Shown in pieces: positions 36,165 through 44,404 of a DNA stretch of 64,000 bases; positions within the stretch are counted from its first letter, which is position 1; every line of letters starts with the position of its first letter. Origin of the DNA: Bog-950 sp964631835. Its GTDB lineage: Bacteria > Bacteroidota > Bacteroidia > Chitinophagales > LD1. The DNA lies in NCBI GenBank assembly GCA_964631835.1, contig CAZWAD010000006.1, forward strand, positions 1-64,000. Reading direction: 5' to 3'. A program made the position numbers and the translations under genes. The notes beneath the pieces are model-generated. The model saw only the letters and a list, made by a program, of their open reading frames with translations, did not search any database and was not told the origin of the DNA.

Positions 36165-37202
36165 TTAAAGGTCATCTATGCTTGAATTGCCAGGGCTTTG
36201 ATTGTTATTATCATTTTTAGATGTTTTAGGCGATTTGAAAGCGTCTTTAGTTCTGTTAAGAACAAAACCTGAAATGCCTCCCAAAAGGGTTCCCAATACC
36301 TCGCTGCTAATTAGTTTGGCTAACCCCAATATAAGAATAGATAGAGTGACTAATAATACAGTACTTATCTCGAGTAAAACACTGGAAGGAAATGTTGAAA
36401 TTTTGTTACCACTGTCTTTGGTTCCATAATATAGTTTAAGCCATTGGGTTCCTATAAACAGAATTAAGATAGTGGCGCAAAAAAGCGGTAGCCCCAGGTA
36501 TATAGCTGTAACATTTATTTCTGATTTTTTATTGGACGCTTTCTGGAGGCTCAGAATATTTTTTTGAAGCGACTTTAGTTTTTCTTTCGCCTTGTTTAAC
36601 TCGTTATCTATTTTCTTGAGTAAATCGTCTCTGCGTTTTTTAGTAGCCTCTGTGCCAAAAATATTTTTAAGCCGGGTAAACTCACCATTGTTGTTTAGTT
36701 TGTCCTGAAGGTTTTTTTCAGATTCTTTATCGAGTAAATCAATTTCATGGTAGCCTAGAAAATCGTTATTTCTGATTGATGTAAGCATGTTATCAACGTA
36801 TGTGTTGCGGGAGCCGAATACAGTTATTTGATAAATAATATTGCTTAACTGCGAAATTTGTGAAGACATTTCTGATGTTTGTTTTGCTTTCGCAGCGGCA
36901 GCAGCCTTATCGAGCAATTGGTCGCAAGGAGTGATATCTATGCCATTCAGGCGTGTTTTTTCTAAATCAAGAAAAGTTATTGCTTCATTAATTCCGTCAA
37001 TGAGTGTAGAGACTCGTTTGAGTTCCTCATTAATGGCAAATTCATTACCCGATTCAATAAGAGTGCTGTAATATTGGTTCTGGAAATCGCTGTTGTTTGC
37101 GGTGGCGCCATCTATTGCGGCTGCATCTCCTTGTGCCTTAAGCGGGCTGATAAAGGATACAGTTAGGGTGGCAAAAAGAATAATTAAAATTTTCAGTCTC
37201 AT
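36165..37202 (-). CDS. Exported coiled-coil protein with two C-terminal membrane segments
   Basis: 345 residues; family not recognised. Signal peptide 1-24 (ends PLKAQG). Residues ~45-230 are helical and charged, with coiled-coil character near 155-225. Two membrane segments follow at about 231-252 and 278-296, then a glycine-rich hydrophobic stretch (EVLGTLLGGISGFVL, 301-315) of a type seen in many small two-TM membrane proteins. The tail is cytosolic, polar and Asn-rich. 36 bases upstream of the M15 peptidase gene. Its topology would place the coiled coil in the periplasm. Confidence 0.65.
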   Translation of the reverse strand: MRLKILIILFATLTVSFISPLKAQGDAAAIDGATANNSDFQNQYYSTLIESGNEFAINEELKRVSTLIDGINEAITFLDLEKTRLNGIDITPCDQLLDKAAAAAKAKQTSEMSSQISQLSNIIYQITVFGSRNTYVDNMLTSIRNNDFLGYHEIDLLDKESEKNLQDKLNNNGEFTRLKNIFGTEATKKRRDDLLKKIDNELNKAKEKLKSLQKNILSLQKASNKKSEINVTAIYLGLPLFCATILILFIGTQWLKLYYGTKDSGNKISTFPSSVLLEISTVLLVTLSILILGLAKLISSEVLGTLLGGISGFVLNRTKDAFKSPKTSKNDNNNQSPGNSSIDDL

Positions 37203-37244
37203 GGCTTGTTGTTTTTACTGTTTCTTCATCCCTATTCCCCCACC

Positions 37245-38216
37245 TCACCCTACCTCAATCCTGTAACTTCCCGGTACTACGCCTGTATTTATTACACTGA
37301 GGTAAACACGGGTGCCGTTATAACCTATGTCGCCAGCGGTGGCGGGTACCTGGTCGTTAGCGGGTACATCGGCAAAGGGGTCGCCCGGGTTGGGGCCGGT
37401 GTTGGGGGTTTGAGCATAAAATATGCGCAGCGGAGTATTGATTGATTTGAGCAGCAGCGGGGTGTCGGTTTCCCAGTCGGTGCTGGTGGTTACTACTACC
37501 GGTGCACCGCCAACACCAATGTTGCCTTCGAGTATTATAGGTTCGTTTTCATTTATGGGCGGGTTGTATTGGTATTGGTTTCGCTTGGCGGGGTTATTGC
37601 GGTACACGCGCTGGGCAGCGTCAATCGTTTGCCGTGTTATTTTATATAGTGCATTGTAAACCAGCACCCTGCCCTGGCTTATTACAGGTCTTCCTTTAAT
37701 AGTAAGGTTTTGCTCGCGGTTGCTGTTGTTCAGGGCATCGCGTTTATCGGGTATGCCGTCAATAGTAGCAGGCGGGCACCCTGCGCCCTCCAGTTGAGTG
37801 CGGTATTTGAGCGAGGTTGTATTCAGCTCGTCAATAAACTCAAACATGCGCTCGGTGGTTGAGTTGGCTTTGCGATAGGGCTGCCCTTTTCCGAATTCTT
37901 TCAGTATCGGGCTGCGTTTTCCAAAGGCTTTACCGGCAAAGTAAATCATGTCATGGTACAAATCCTGGCAGGCTTTAGTAGCCTGGTCAACGGTTTGGGT
38001 TTGGGTGGCTATTTGACCGGAAATAACCGAGTCATCGGTATAGTTTACAGCATTGTCAACAGCCTGTTGCCAGGCGGTAACAAAAGCGGCATCGTATTCG
38101 GTATCAAAAACCGAAAAATCAGCCAGGTCATCAGCCAGCAAATCTTTCAAAAGCTGGCTGTGTTCCATCAGGTAGTAGTCGGGGCCTTCGTAGTCGCGGA
38201 CAATTTCTTCTTCCAT
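37245..38216 (-). CDS. Unknown helical/beta protein of the accessory island
   Basis: 323 residues; family not recognised. Helical N-terminal two thirds (to about 215), with several conserved-looking aromatic and Asn residues, then a beta-rich C-terminal domain (about 215-323, IILEGNIGVGGAPVVVTT ... VYLSVINTGVVPGSYRIEV) that looks like a small Ig-like domain. No signal peptide. Lies 42 bases upstream of the coiled-coil membrane protein gene. Probably cytosolic unless it is carried out by a partner. Confidence 0.6.
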   Translation of the reverse strand: MEEEIVRDYEGPDYYLMEHSQLLKDLLADDLADFSVFDTEYDAAFVTAWQQAVDNAVNYTDDSVISGQIATQTQTVDQATKACQDLYHDMIYFAGKAFGKRSPILKEFGKGQPYRKANSTTERMFEFIDELNTTSLKYRTQLEGAGCPPATIDGIPDKRDALNNSNREQNLTIKGRPVISQGRVLVYNALYKITRQTIDAAQRVYRNNPAKRNQYQYNPPINENEPIILEGNIGVGGAPVVVTTSTDWETDTPLLLKSINTPLRIFYAQTPNTGPNPGDPFADVPANDQVPATAGDIGYNGTRVYLSVINTGVVPGSYRIEVG

Positions 38217-38242
38217 AAGTTTCAGGGTTTTGAATTCGGATT

Positions 38243-38818
38243 TTAAAAATTGATTTGAAGACTTAAATAAGATATGTAGCAGCCCGAAAACCGGGCTGTA
38301 AAAGCCAAAAGCTGTTGTGCAGCGGGGGCTGAATTTGCCGCACTGCCCGATAGCTGTGCCGCATTACCGGCTGGCTCTGTTGCGGGGCCCTTTAGGAGTG
38401 TTGCATTATCCGAATGGGTTGTTGCAGGGCTATTTAGGCGTATTGCATTATCCGAATGGGTTGCTGCAGGGCTTTTTAGGTGTGTTGCATTATCTGAATG
38501 AGTTGCTGCAGGGCTCTTCAGGCATGTTGCAGATGCAGCGTGGTAAAAGAGGCGTGCAGTAAAGCTAAAGAGCCATGCAAAATGGTTAAAGAGGCGTGCA
38601 ACAAAGCTAAAAAGCCATGCAGCAGATTTAAAGAGAGGCGCGGCATGATTAAAGAGCCATGCCGCATAGCCAAAAAGGGCTGCGGAAAAGCTACGGGGTA
38701 TTGCGGCATGGTAAACAGATATAGCCTGATGGTTTTCGGGAAGTGCATGGAGCTTGCCGGGCCATGCCGGGGTGTTAAAGGGCGGTGCGGAGGGTTGAAA
38801 GAGAGGAGAGGAGGGCAT
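38243..38818 (-). CDS. Repetitive ORF filling the operon gap (coding status uncertain)
   Basis: 191 codons built on a 21-bp repeat. Residues ~45-95 are hydrophobic heptads like AAWLFNH (seven or more copies), and ~96-165 are 14-residue units like LKSPAATHSDNATH (four to five). It starts 3 bases after the stop of the upstream gene (38822) and ends 26 bases before the next start, so it fits an operon exactly. Against it: no signal peptide, biased composition, and open frames on the opposite strand too (38498-38842 plus, with heptads like MVKEACN). It could be a fast-evolving repeat protein or simply repeat DNA with no stops. Confidence 0.35.
   Translation of the reverse strand: MPSSPLFQPSAPPFNTPAWPGKLHALPENHQAISVYHAAIPRSFSAALFGYAAWLFNHAAPLFKSAAWLFSFVARLFNHFAWLFSFTARLFYHAASATCLKSPAATHSDNATHLKSPAATHSDNAIRLNSPATTHSDNATLLKGPATEPAGNAAQLSGSAANSAPAAQQLLAFTARFSGCYISYLSLQINF
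38357..38524. repeat. 42-bp tandem repeat, four units, left half of inverted array
   Basis: Four head-to-tail 42-bp units (38357, 38399, 38441, 38483; the first is the most diverged). Each unit splits into two 21-bp halves that both begin TGYTGCA, the second reading TGTTGCAGGGCTATTTAGG. They point in the opposite direction to the right half (38540-38715). Confidence 0.85.
38540..38715. repeat. Degenerate 21-bp repeat, right half of inverted array
   Basis: About seven diverged 21-bp units with core TAAARAGCCATGCAGCA. The reverse complement (TGCTGCATGGCTCTTTA) matches the second half of the 42-bp units at 38357-38524. The two arrays therefore face each other and can pair over most of their length, with the switch point near 38530-38545. 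Confidence 0.75.
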
Positions 38819-38821
38819 GGG

Positions 38822-39970
38822 TTAGTTGGGTTTATCAATTGAACTCATTTCCTTACCAAAACCCCAATTTATACCCAGCAGGGTAATTATTTTTTTACTG
38901 CTTAAGCCAAAATCATTTCCGAAAGTTCCCGTTAAAGAAAGATTATTGGTGAACTTATAACTTACAATACCCACCATTCTTTTTTCAATTCTGGATTTAG
39001 CCGTAAAATTTTTCCTGCCGATAATTTCAAATGAAACCGAAAGGTTTTCTAACTCAAGCATAGCCTTGGCGCCAAAATCGAAAATATGTGAGTGCATAAT
39101 GGTCGAATCGGGATTCATGTGGAATCCATCGTACATATATCTAAAGCTTAGCAGTCCATCAAAGTATGATTGGGTTTTATTATTACTTTTCTTTTTAGCG
39201 CTTATAAAAAAAGGAGCCGCCCCTGAAAAAGTGGTCCATACGCCAGCACGCCCCGTTTTCCAAATGGTATCGTTTAACCCGTAACCCGAAACACCTGCAG
39301 CCAGGTCCCAGCTAAATACAGGTCGTTCATTCATTAACTCTTTAATTTTTGCTGCAGTACCGGTCTTAAATTTGGCATTGGCATTTTTAATAAAATCTTT
39401 TTTCTGCTCTGCATTAAGCCCGGTAGGCATATCAAGTATTAGGTCTAATTCTGTCAGCGTTTTGCTATGCCATGCTTTCATTTCATCTGAAATTTCCCGG
39501 GCATAACCTTTGCGATTAACTTTAATAAGCGTAGTGCGAACTCCTGCCGAAATTATTTTTTGAGCGTTGGCAATGGTGTCGGGCACCATATCTTTTTGAA
39601 TAAATGCCAGCGATATGTTTGTGAACTTGGCGGCTGCTCCGGGCAATGATTTGTACGAACTATCGGGCTGTTGTTCTAAGCCTGCTAAGGAGTACACACT
39701 TCTTTTAGCCGGCTTAAACCACCAGTAAGGCGTAACTTCGGTGGTATAGTTTTGCGGCCAGCCGTCTTCCTTGTTAAAAGCCTGAACAACTCCGAGTATA
39801 AATGCTTTGGGCGTTTTCGGTGTTTCAATAAGAGTGGGCGAAGCATCTAACAAAATAAAGGCAGGCGAAGTAGGCACATCTAATTGCTTTAGCTCTAACT
39901 TGCTTTCATCGGTTTGCGCAGAGGCAATAGAAGCCAAAATCAGAAAAAGGTATAAAGCAGATTGCCGCAT
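38822..39970 (-). CDS. Exported outer-membrane-like protein of unknown family
   Basis: 382 residues. Signal peptide 1-18 (MRQSALYLFLILASIASAQ). The C-terminal half (about 215-382) has alternating strands (VFSWDLAAGVSGYGL, AGVWTTFSGAAPFFI, IFDFGAKAMLELENLSVSFEI, VSYKFTNNLSLTGTFG, LGINWGFG) typical of an outer-membrane beta-barrel; the N-terminal half is mixed. Family not recognised. The next gene in the run is 19 bases upstream (39990). Could be a surface partner for the rest of the island. Confidence 0.7.
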   Translation of the reverse strand: MRQSALYLFLILASIASAQTDESKLELKQLDVPTSPAFILLDASPTLIETPKTPKAFILGVVQAFNKEDGWPQNYTTEVTPYWWFKPAKRSVYSLAGLEQQPDSSYKSLPGAAAKFTNISLAFIQKDMVPDTIANAQKIISAGVRTTLIKVNRKGYAREISDEMKAWHSKTLTELDLILDMPTGLNAEQKKDFIKNANAKFKTGTAAKIKELMNERPVFSWDLAAGVSGYGLNDTIWKTGRAGVWTTFSGAAPFFISAKKKSNNKTQSYFDGLLSFRYMYDGFHMNPDSTIMHSHIFDFGAKAMLELENLSVSFEIIGRKNFTAKSRIEKRMVGIVSYKFTNNLSLTGTFGNDFGLSSKKIITLLGINWGFGKEMSSIDKPN

Positions 39971-39989
39971 AAGTTTATTTAATAGTTTG

Positions 39990-40496
39990 TCAGGTTAATT
40001 GAATTTCTTTAAACAGAATAACTGTATTGAAGTCATCTAAAACCTGCTTTTCGGGAATGTCAAAAACTTTATAACCGTCTTCGCCAAACTCTAAAATGTA
40101 TTTGGCATCAATAGCATCAATTTCTTTCTTTTTGGCAGCTTGGTCGGGAAAAATACTGAGGTCAATTTTAGTAGCAATTCGAAGTATTTTGCCTCTTAAA
40201 GTTGAGGCTTGTCCTATATCCTGGCGTGGTATGTCACCGGTGGCGTTTTCCGATTGCCCTGCGGGCGAACTCGGAAAAACAGCACTTGCTTTTGATGCTG
40301 CTAAAGCATCGGTAGTAATATCTGTGGCATGTTTTATTTGTTGTGAGCCATTTCCCACCTTATATTCATCCATATCTTTCTTTTTGTCTCTTTTTCCGCC
40401 TACTCTATTCAATACCCCGCTTTTCGGCATCCGCGGCTTTCTAAATGCAATAGTAAAGCCGCGCCCTGCCGGAATGCAAACACAAATTTTCTTCAT
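39990..40496 (-). CDS. Small protein of unknown function
   Basis: 168 residues; family not recognised. A basic N-terminus (GFTIAFRKPRMPKSGV, RKR-type clusters), a low-complexity Ala/Ser middle (about 60-90) and a polar C-terminal part ending VILFKEIQLT. No signal peptide or membrane segment. First gene of the minus-strand run 40496-34725. Confidence 0.5.
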   Translation of the reverse strand: MKKICVCIPAGRGFTIAFRKPRMPKSGVLNRVGGKRDKKKDMDEYKVGNGSQQIKHATDITTDALAASKASAVFPSSPAGQSENATGDIPRQDIGQASTLRGKILRIATKIDLSIFPDQAAKKKEIDAIDAKYILEFGEDGYKVFDIPEKQVLDDFNTVILFKEIQLT

Positions 40497-40634
40497 TGTT
40501 CAGCTTTTTTATGTGGTTTTTTCATATACATTTGAAAACAATATATACCGAAACACACGTTGGGCTTATGTTTCAGGCGGTACACAAAATGTTCTGATTG
40601 TTCCGGTTTTTTGAAGCAAAAAAAATTTTTGCCT

Positions 40635-42080
40635 ATGCACCTCGAAACCGTTGTTCAGGTCATGCGCGCTTTTACACCCAACCGGTTCAAGCGCCTGAAA
40701 CAATTCATGCACTCGCGCTATTTCCGGGCGCCAAAACCGGTGGTAGCCCTGTTCGACAGCCTTGCGCGCCAGCACCCGCACTTTGAGCCCGCTAAGCTGA
40801 GCCCCGAATCCATTGCCGGGCGTTACAAAAGTCTTTCCACCCCGCTTAAACAGCGCCAGGCAGGAGTAAAACTGCTGCGCTACCTCAAAGATTTTATTGC
40901 CCTCACCAACTGGGAAACCGACACGCACCACATCTTCAAAAACCGCCTCGAAGGCTTACAGCAAATGAAACTTGGCAAACTGTTCATGCAGGAATACCAC
41001 GAAGCCATGCAATACCTCAGCCACCCCGCTAACCAAACCCCCGATAGCTTTTACTACCGCCACCTGTTTACCGGTTTTTCTGTAAGCGGTGCCGAAGTTA
41101 TTGCCCGGCCCGCGCGCCCCGGTGAACTGGAACCGGTGCTGGCTACTCTCGATGAGTTCAGCGCCATTCAAAAGCTGCGCTATACCTGCGAAATCATCAG
41201 CCGCAGCCGCAGCAGTACCTCAAGTGCCATGCATCCTGACGCCCTCAACCGCCTTCTGGCGCCTTACGCCCGCAGCAGCCAGCCATATATCCAAACCCTT
41301 GTACATATCTGCAAAATGCTGAATGCCCGAACCTACTCTTCGGCTCAGTACTACTACCATATCATTAAAAACAACGTAAAACGCCAGCGCAGCAAACTAT
41401 CAACAGCAGCCATCGAAAGCAATGGCTACGCCATTAACCAATGCCTGTACTGGCGCAACCTCGGCTACGAACAAGCCGAAGAAGAATACCTCTGGTGGCT
41501 CGAACTGAAAGTGGAAAACAACCTGCTGCTTATCGGGGATGAAATTTTGCCCGTTACCTTCCGCAACATCGCAATTATAGTTGCCGAAAACCGCCAAACC
41601 GCCTCGCTCGAAAAATTTATTGATGAATATGAAAACCACCTTCCCGCCCCCTGCCGGCGGGCTTATGTAAACTTTGCCCGCACTCTGCTCTGCTATTGCC
41701 GCCAGCAATACACCCGGGCTGTGCGGCTGCTCGCAACTGTTTCGCTCAAAAATGAGGTTATTTTTAACTGCCTTGTTAAGCGCTGGCTTTGGATATGCCT
41801 TTACGAATGCAACTGCTCCGATACCGATACTCTCGAAAACCAACTGCGCAGTTTTGCCTTATACGTAAACCGGCATACCGTACAGCTTAACGGAAATCAC
41901 CCGGTTTTCCACCGCTTTATAGCTCATGCGCGAAAGCTCTTGCGCGGGGCACCGGTTAACTTATCTGAAAATGAAAGTAAAATACTGAAAGAAGAGGGAA
42001 ATTTTTCAGGCAAAAAATGGCTTGCACAAAAACTGGAAACAAGAAACCTCAGCCGCCAAAGGCTAAGCCTTAAACCCTAA
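40635..42080 (+). CDS. Helical-repeat protein, second member of the 8545-10098 type
   Basis: 481 residues from the ATG I prefer (the upstream in-frame ATG at 40560 adds a Cys-rich stretch that looks non-coding). All-helical solenoid of paired amphipathic helices. The N-terminus VVQVMRAFTPNRFKRLKQFM has the same spacing of hydrophobic and basic residues as LFRLIQSLSKSEKRMFKL of the 8545 protein. Function unknown. Visibly GC-richer in places than its neighbours, with many GCC/CGC codons, which may indicate a different history. It points away from the accessory island, separating it from the 42 kb genes. Confidence 0.65.
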   Translation: MHLETVVQVMRAFTPNRFKRLKQFMHSRYFRAPKPVVALFDSLARQHPHFEPAKLSPESIAGRYKSLSTPLKQRQAGVKLLRYLKDFIALTNWETDTHHIFKNRLEGLQQMKLGKLFMQEYHEAMQYLSHPANQTPDSFYYRHLFTGFSVSGAEVIARPARPGELEPVLATLDEFSAIQKLRYTCEIISRSRSSTSSAMHPDALNRLLAPYARSSQPYIQTLVHICKMLNARTYSSAQYYYHIIKNNVKRQRSKLSTAAIESNGYAINQCLYWRNLGYEQAEEEYLWWLELKVENNLLLIGDEILPVTFRNIAIIVAENRQTASLEKFIDEYENHLPAPCRRAYVNFARTLLCYCRQQYTRAVRLLATVSLKNEVIFNCLVKRWLWICLYECNCSDTDTLENQLRSFALYVNRHTVQLNGNHPVFHRFIAHARKLLRGAPVNLSENESKILKEEGNFSGKKWLAQKLETRNLSRQRLSLKP

Positions 42081-42094
42081 GCGCTAACTCGTAA
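42060..42094. repeat. Period-7 repeat at the 3' end of the helical-repeat gene
   Basis: Five consecutive heptamers each ending in TAA (AGGCTAA, GCCTTAA and so on). The stop codon of the 40635 gene (42078-42080) is one of these TAA triplets. Confidence 0.7.
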
Positions 42095-42112
42095 ACTTGA
42101 TTTTTTTAAACC

Positions 42113-42583
42113 TTACCACACATTAATCACCGGGTTATACTCGCCCGGGTTATCGCTGTCTAAATTCTGCACTACGTGCATTTTGCCATGCGGTTTCAGG
42201 GCGGTAAGCAGCAGGTCGCTCAGGCGCTCACCCGCCAGCAGCACTCCGCCTTTTGTGGAGCGCGAAATTTCATTAGTGCCTTCGTAAATCACTAACTCCA
42301 GCATGTACGGCAGGTTCTCGCCCGAGTTGTTTCTAAGCAGTTGCACCGAAAACTCCACCAGGCAGCCGCGGTGTAAATCTTCCGGAAAAATAACCAATGG
42401 CTTTTCGCCCGCGTAGCCGCCCTCTACGGTTTTTATTTCTTTCAGCCCCTTGTCTTTGAAACTGAGTTTGTAAGTGTATGATGCTTTGCCGGTAATAACA
42501 GCCACTGCTTTCAGCGGGTGACCGTTCAGTGTAAAGTTTGCCAGGTTCATAGTCGCGTAATGGGTTTTTGTTTGTTTCTGCAT
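42113..42583 (-). CDS. Unknown beta-rich protein
   Basis: About 156 residues from the start I prefer (MQKQTKTHY; another ATG lies 11 codons on at MNLANF). Family not recognised. The first half (NFTLNGHPLKAVAVITGK ... YKLSFKDKGLKEIKTVEGGYAGEKPLVIFP) and second half look like a small beta-sandwich. No signal peptide. The ORF could reach back to 42658, but the extra codons look like non-coding sequence. Convergent with the helical-repeat gene (33 bases apart) and followed upstream by the M48 protease gene 102 bases away. Confidence 0.55.
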   Translation of the reverse strand: MQKQTKTHYATMNLANFTLNGHPLKAVAVITGKASYTYKLSFKDKGLKEIKTVEGGYAGEKPLVIFPEDLHRGCLVEFSVQLLRNNSGENLPYMLELVIYEGTNEISRSTKGGVLLAGERLSDLLLTALKPHGKMHVVQNLDSDNPGEYNPVINVW

Positions 42584-42685
42584 ACAAATAAAAGATATAT
42601 CTGCTGTAATTACAATAACGGTTTTTCGTGATTTTGCACAGCCTGCCGGAAGCGGCATAAAAGACAGAACAGGTAAAGTTAAAGC

Positions 42686-43915
42686 TCAGCCCTTCATAGC
42701 CCGTATGCGCTGCAACAGCGTAGGGTGCGAGTAATTAAAAAACACATAAGCCGGGTGCGGCTGCAGGTTAGAAAGGTGGTTTACCGAAAGTTTTTTCAGC
42801 GATGAAATAAGCGGTTTTTCCGAATAGGTTTCTTTGGCGTATGCATCGGCTTCGTATTCGTTCTTCCGGCTGAACACATTGAACAGCAAACCCGTTACGA
42901 GCGACACCGGTGAATACAACAGCGCAAACGTAACAAGCGAAAGAGCAAACGAATTTTCTTTCGCGCCCAGCACCTCAGCCATCAGCGGAAAACCGGCAAC
43001 CAGCCCGAACACAAAAAACAAAATGCCCGTTTGCACAACCGATATAATCATTCCCTGCAAAATATGTTTCTTTTTATAGTGCCCCACTTCGTGCGCCAGC
43101 ACCGCGGTTATTTCCTCGGTGTTCATGTCCTTAATCAAATTATCATACAGCACAATGTTTTTCCTGTTCCCCAGCCCGCTGAAGAAAGCGTTGGCTTTTG
43201 TAGAGCGTTTGGAACCGTCCATCACTAAAATATTAGTAAGCGGAAAGCTAACCTTCGAGGCATATTTCTCAATGCTTTCGCGCAACTCACCGGCTTCGAG
43301 GGGTGTCAGTTTGTTGAATACCGGTAAAAGAAGATTTGTGTAAAACATGGCAAACAGAATGGAAAATGAAGAAACAACCAGCCAGCCCGCCAGCCAGAAT
43401 TTATCGCCTAAAACTCCGAACAGGTATGTAAGCATTGCCAGCAAGCCGCCACCAATCAAAGCGCTCAGCAACAGCCCTTTTATTTTATCGGTTACAAAAA
43501 GTTTAGCTGTGGTTTTATTAAAACCGAATTTCTCCTCAATTACAAATGTGCTGTACATATCAAAAGGCAGCGACATCAGCCCCGATGCCAGCGCCAGCAA
43601 ACCGAAAAACAACAAGCACTGAACAACAGGAGAGGAGGAGAGGCTCCGGACGGTTTCATCTAACCAGGCAAAGCCGTGCAAATACAAAAACACCACTGTT
43701 ACAGCCAGCGAAATTACCGAGGACAATGTGCCGAGTTTGTTGTTTGCAATTGCGTAGTCTTTCGCTTCTGCATATTTCTTTTCGTCATATAAGCCACTCA
43801 CTTCCTCCGGCAGGGGCTTGTCCCAGGTTTTCATATTCAGCCACGAAAGCGTCTTGGACAGCGCAAACTCCAGCACCATAAAACCGATAATTAAAAACAA
43901 TACTGTTTGAGCCAT
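42686..43915 (-). CDS. M48 family metallopeptidase (CAAX prenyl protease 1/Ste24 type)
   Basis: 409 residues, with an N-terminal peptidase_M48_N region and about seven membrane segments (2-20, 61-80, 98-116, 148-170, 174-198, 289-311, 324-345 approx.). Zinc motif HEVGH (275-279) and third ligand E353 in EYEAD. It cuts membrane-protein or prenyl-peptide substrates inside the inner membrane; in bacteria this class mostly acts in membrane-protein quality control. Divergently oriented from the EVE gene, sharing a 73-base promoter region. Confidence 0.92.
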   Translation of the reverse strand: MAQTVLFLIIGFMVLEFALSKTLSWLNMKTWDKPLPEEVSGLYDEKKYAEAKDYAIANNKLGTLSSVISLAVTVVFLYLHGFAWLDETVRSLSSSPVVQCLLFFGLLALASGLMSLPFDMYSTFVIEEKFGFNKTTAKLFVTDKIKGLLLSALIGGGLLAMLTYLFGVLGDKFWLAGWLVVSSFSILFAMFYTNLLLPVFNKLTPLEAGELRESIEKYASKVSFPLTNILVMDGSKRSTKANAFFSGLGNRKNIVLYDNLIKDMNTEEITAVLAHEVGHYKKKHILQGMIISVVQTGILFFVFGLVAGFPLMAEVLGAKENSFALSLVTFALLYSPVSLVTGLLFNVFSRKNEYEADAYAKETYSEKPLISSLKKLSVNHLSNLQPHPAYVFFNYSHPTLLQRIRAMKG

Positions 43916-43988
43916 AGCAGAAAATTAATGCAACCGGTGCGAAAATAATTTTATTGACATTACATTTGCTTCCGCAAAATGAAACTCC

Positions 43989-44402
43989 ATGAACTACTGG
44001 CTCATTAAATCCGACCCCGAAACTTATTCCTTCCAACTTATGCAAAAGGAAAAGAAAACTTTTTGGAACGGAGTGCGCAACTATGCAGCCCGCCTCCACC
44101 TCCGCGCTATGAAAAAAGGCGACCTCGCCTTTTTTTATGAAAGCATGAACGGAGAGCCTTCGGTGGTTGGCGTAGTGCGTATTATAAAAGAACATTACCA
44201 GGACCCTACCACGAAAGACGACTGGAGCTGCGTAGACGTGGAATATGTCGGGCATCTCCAGCGTCCGGTTACCCTTGCTGAAATCAAGAAGAACAAAAAG
44301 CTGGCGAAGATGGCGCTTGTGCGCATTTCCCGCCTCAGCGTTCAGCCGGTATCTAAGGAAGAATGGGAGGAAGTTACCCGAATGAGCAACAGTAAAAACT
44401 GA
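43989..44402 (+). CDS. EVE domain protein
   Basis: 137 residues covering one EVE (DUF55, PUA-like) domain: NYWLIKSDPETYSF, FWNGVRNYAARLHLRAMKKGD and SRLSVQPVSKEEWEEV. EVE domains bind modified bases in DNA or RNA; standalone bacterial copies are not well understood. Only 2 bases separate it from the TerB/DnaJ gene, so they form an operon and may act together. Confidence 0.92.
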   Translation: MNYWLIKSDPETYSFQLMQKEKKTFWNGVRNYAARLHLRAMKKGDLAFFYESMNGEPSVVGVVRIIKEHYQDPTTKDDWSCVDVEYVGHLQRPVTLAEIKKNKKLAKMALVRISRLSVQPVSKEEWEEVTRMSNSKN

Positions 44403-44404
44403 AA

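Noticed and set aside
38498..38842. Plus-strand Cys-heptad ORF as a gene
   Set aside because: Antisense to an operon, overlapping the end of the 38822 gene; kept only as part of the repeat observation.
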